In this document: positions 15,994-16,378 of the stretch, in pieces | How positions within the stretch are numbered: the first letter of the stretch is position 1 | How the letters are laid out: every line of letters starts with the position of its first letter | Assembly: GCA_964508755.1 (NCBI GenBank) | Contig: CAZDUZ010000022.1 | Span: forward strand, 1-16,378 | DNA length: 16,378 nucleotides | Origin: CAZDUZ01 sp964508755 | GTDB taxonomy: Bacteria > Patescibacteriota > Dojkabacteria > SC72 > JAFGCJ01 | Reading direction: 5' to 3' | Translations under genes and position numbers: made by a program | The notes under the pieces: generated by a model | What the model saw: the letters and a program-made list of their open reading frames with translations, nothing else | Told to the model about the DNA's origin: nothing | Databases searched by the model: none

Positions 15994-16021
15994 AAAACCG
16001 GGGGGGCACATCCCCCGGTTT
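15994..16021 (-). terminator. strong terminator after the Gly-rich zinc-ribbon gene
   Basis: AAACCGGGGG (15995-16004) pairs with CCCCCGGTTT (16012-16021) around a 7-nt loop. On the minus strand the stem ends in GGTTTT, giving a short T-run, so it fits the end of the minus-strand gene stopping at 16075. On the plus strand no T-run follows directly. Confidence 0.7.
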
Positions 16022-16074
16022 CAGCAATCCGTTATTTTTTGCCAGTGCACGCATTTATCTTGCCCATCACGATG

Positions 16075-16365
16075 CTATTGACAAAATGTGCCCCGAAGCG
16101 GGGTCTTGCACGTAGGACAGGAGATCTCAGTACAAGGAACTCCGCGGCGATGCGCTACGGTATACCCGCAAGAGGGACACACACACTGCGCTGTGCCACC
16201 GAGACCACGTTGGCCTCCGGTCGCCCTCCGGCCGACACCAGCCCGCATACCGGCACCCGCGTTGATCCCTAGTCCTCTCCCGGCATAACCAGCAGAACGA
16301 CGGCCAATCGGACTTGTTCTGATCGGGCCAGTTCCTAACGGACCTGTTCCATCACGAAGCGGCAT
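16075..16365 (-). CDS. Gly/Arg-rich DUF5320-like protein with C-terminal zinc-ribbon-like motif
   Basis: The 96-residue protein starts MPLRDGTGPLGTGP, which resembles the DUF5320 family start MPxxDGTGPxGxGP. A Gly/Arg-rich low-complexity middle follows (about 15-58). The end carries CVCPSCGYTV...GVPCTEISCPTCKTP, with Cys pairs CPSCG and CPTC plus another Cys, suggesting a zinc- or iron-binding ribbon. The function is unknown; such small proteins often sit near DUF134 regulators and metal-cofactor genes, as here. It is more GC-rich than its neighbours because of Gly, Arg and Pro codons. The ATG at 16365 lies 13 bp from the window edge, so the upstream signals are cut off and a longer start cannot be excluded. 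Confidence 0.75.
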   Translation of the reverse strand: MPLRDGTGPLGTGPIRTSPIGRRSAGYAGRGLGINAGAGMRAGVGRRATGGQRGLGGTAQCVCPSCGYTVAHRRGVPCTEISCPTCKTPLRGTFCQ

Positions 16366-16378
16366 GACAGTAACGCTT

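Noticed and set aside
1..16378. CRISPR array, insertion sequence, or second VR
   Set aside because: No regularly spaced direct repeats, no transposase or terminal inverted repeats, and the conserved TR 3' segment occurs only at TR and the one VR.

Overview
The window looks like a piece of a candidate-phyla-radiation (Patescibacteria-like) bacterial genome. This is inferred from gene content: a diversity-generating retroelement (DGR), very large fibronectin-rich surface proteins, a fused MacB-type transporter, sortase-type C-termini, a DUF134/DUF5320-type pair, AT-rich non-coding DNA and few recognisable Shine-Dalgarno sites. The code appears standard: TAA, TAG and TGA all end genes. No marker here fixes the phylum.

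Layout. Positions 65-175 hold a broken tRNA remnant followed by an intact tRNA-Pro(UGG) with encoded CCA. Positions 426-3638 form a complete DGR: avd (426-770), template repeat TR (about 862-982), a structured spacer ending in a terminator-like hairpin (1095-1187), the reverse transcriptase (1201-2283), and the variable repeat VR (3469-3589) inside the target gene (2401-7083). By hand alignment, TR and VR differ at 16 of 121 positions and 14 of these are at template adenines, the hallmark of DGR mutagenic retrohoming. A GRNA-loop hairpin follows VR and is missing after TR, as in known DGR target sites. The target is a 1560-residue surface protein. Its variable C-type-lectin/FGE-like domain lies near the N-terminus, followed by a long stalk of Fn3/Ig-like modules. 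A MacB-like ABC transporter gene (7094-9412) starts 10 bp after it and ends in a terminator.

Positions 9564-10727 encode an AAA/DUF4143 ATPase, probably on a leaderless transcript. Positions 10728-11263 are a decayed stretch with two short minus-strand ORFs and a good promoter for the next gene. Two surface proteins follow on the plus strand. One is a 750-aa CSLREA/beta-helix protein with calcium-type DxDxDG repeats and an LPETG sorting signal. The other has propeller-like repeats, a Cys-rich repeat and an LVQTG signal, and is split by one extra C in a C6 run. The window ends with two minus-strand genes: a DUF134 helix-turn-helix regulator with a palindrome at its start, and a Gly-rich DUF5320-like protein with a zinc-ribbon-like tail.

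How it may fit together (inference): the DGR diversifies ligand-binding residues on a surface stalk protein that is probably co-expressed with a transporter, next to other predicted wall-anchored surface proteins. The whole reads as a cell-surface interaction locus, plausible for an episymbiont.
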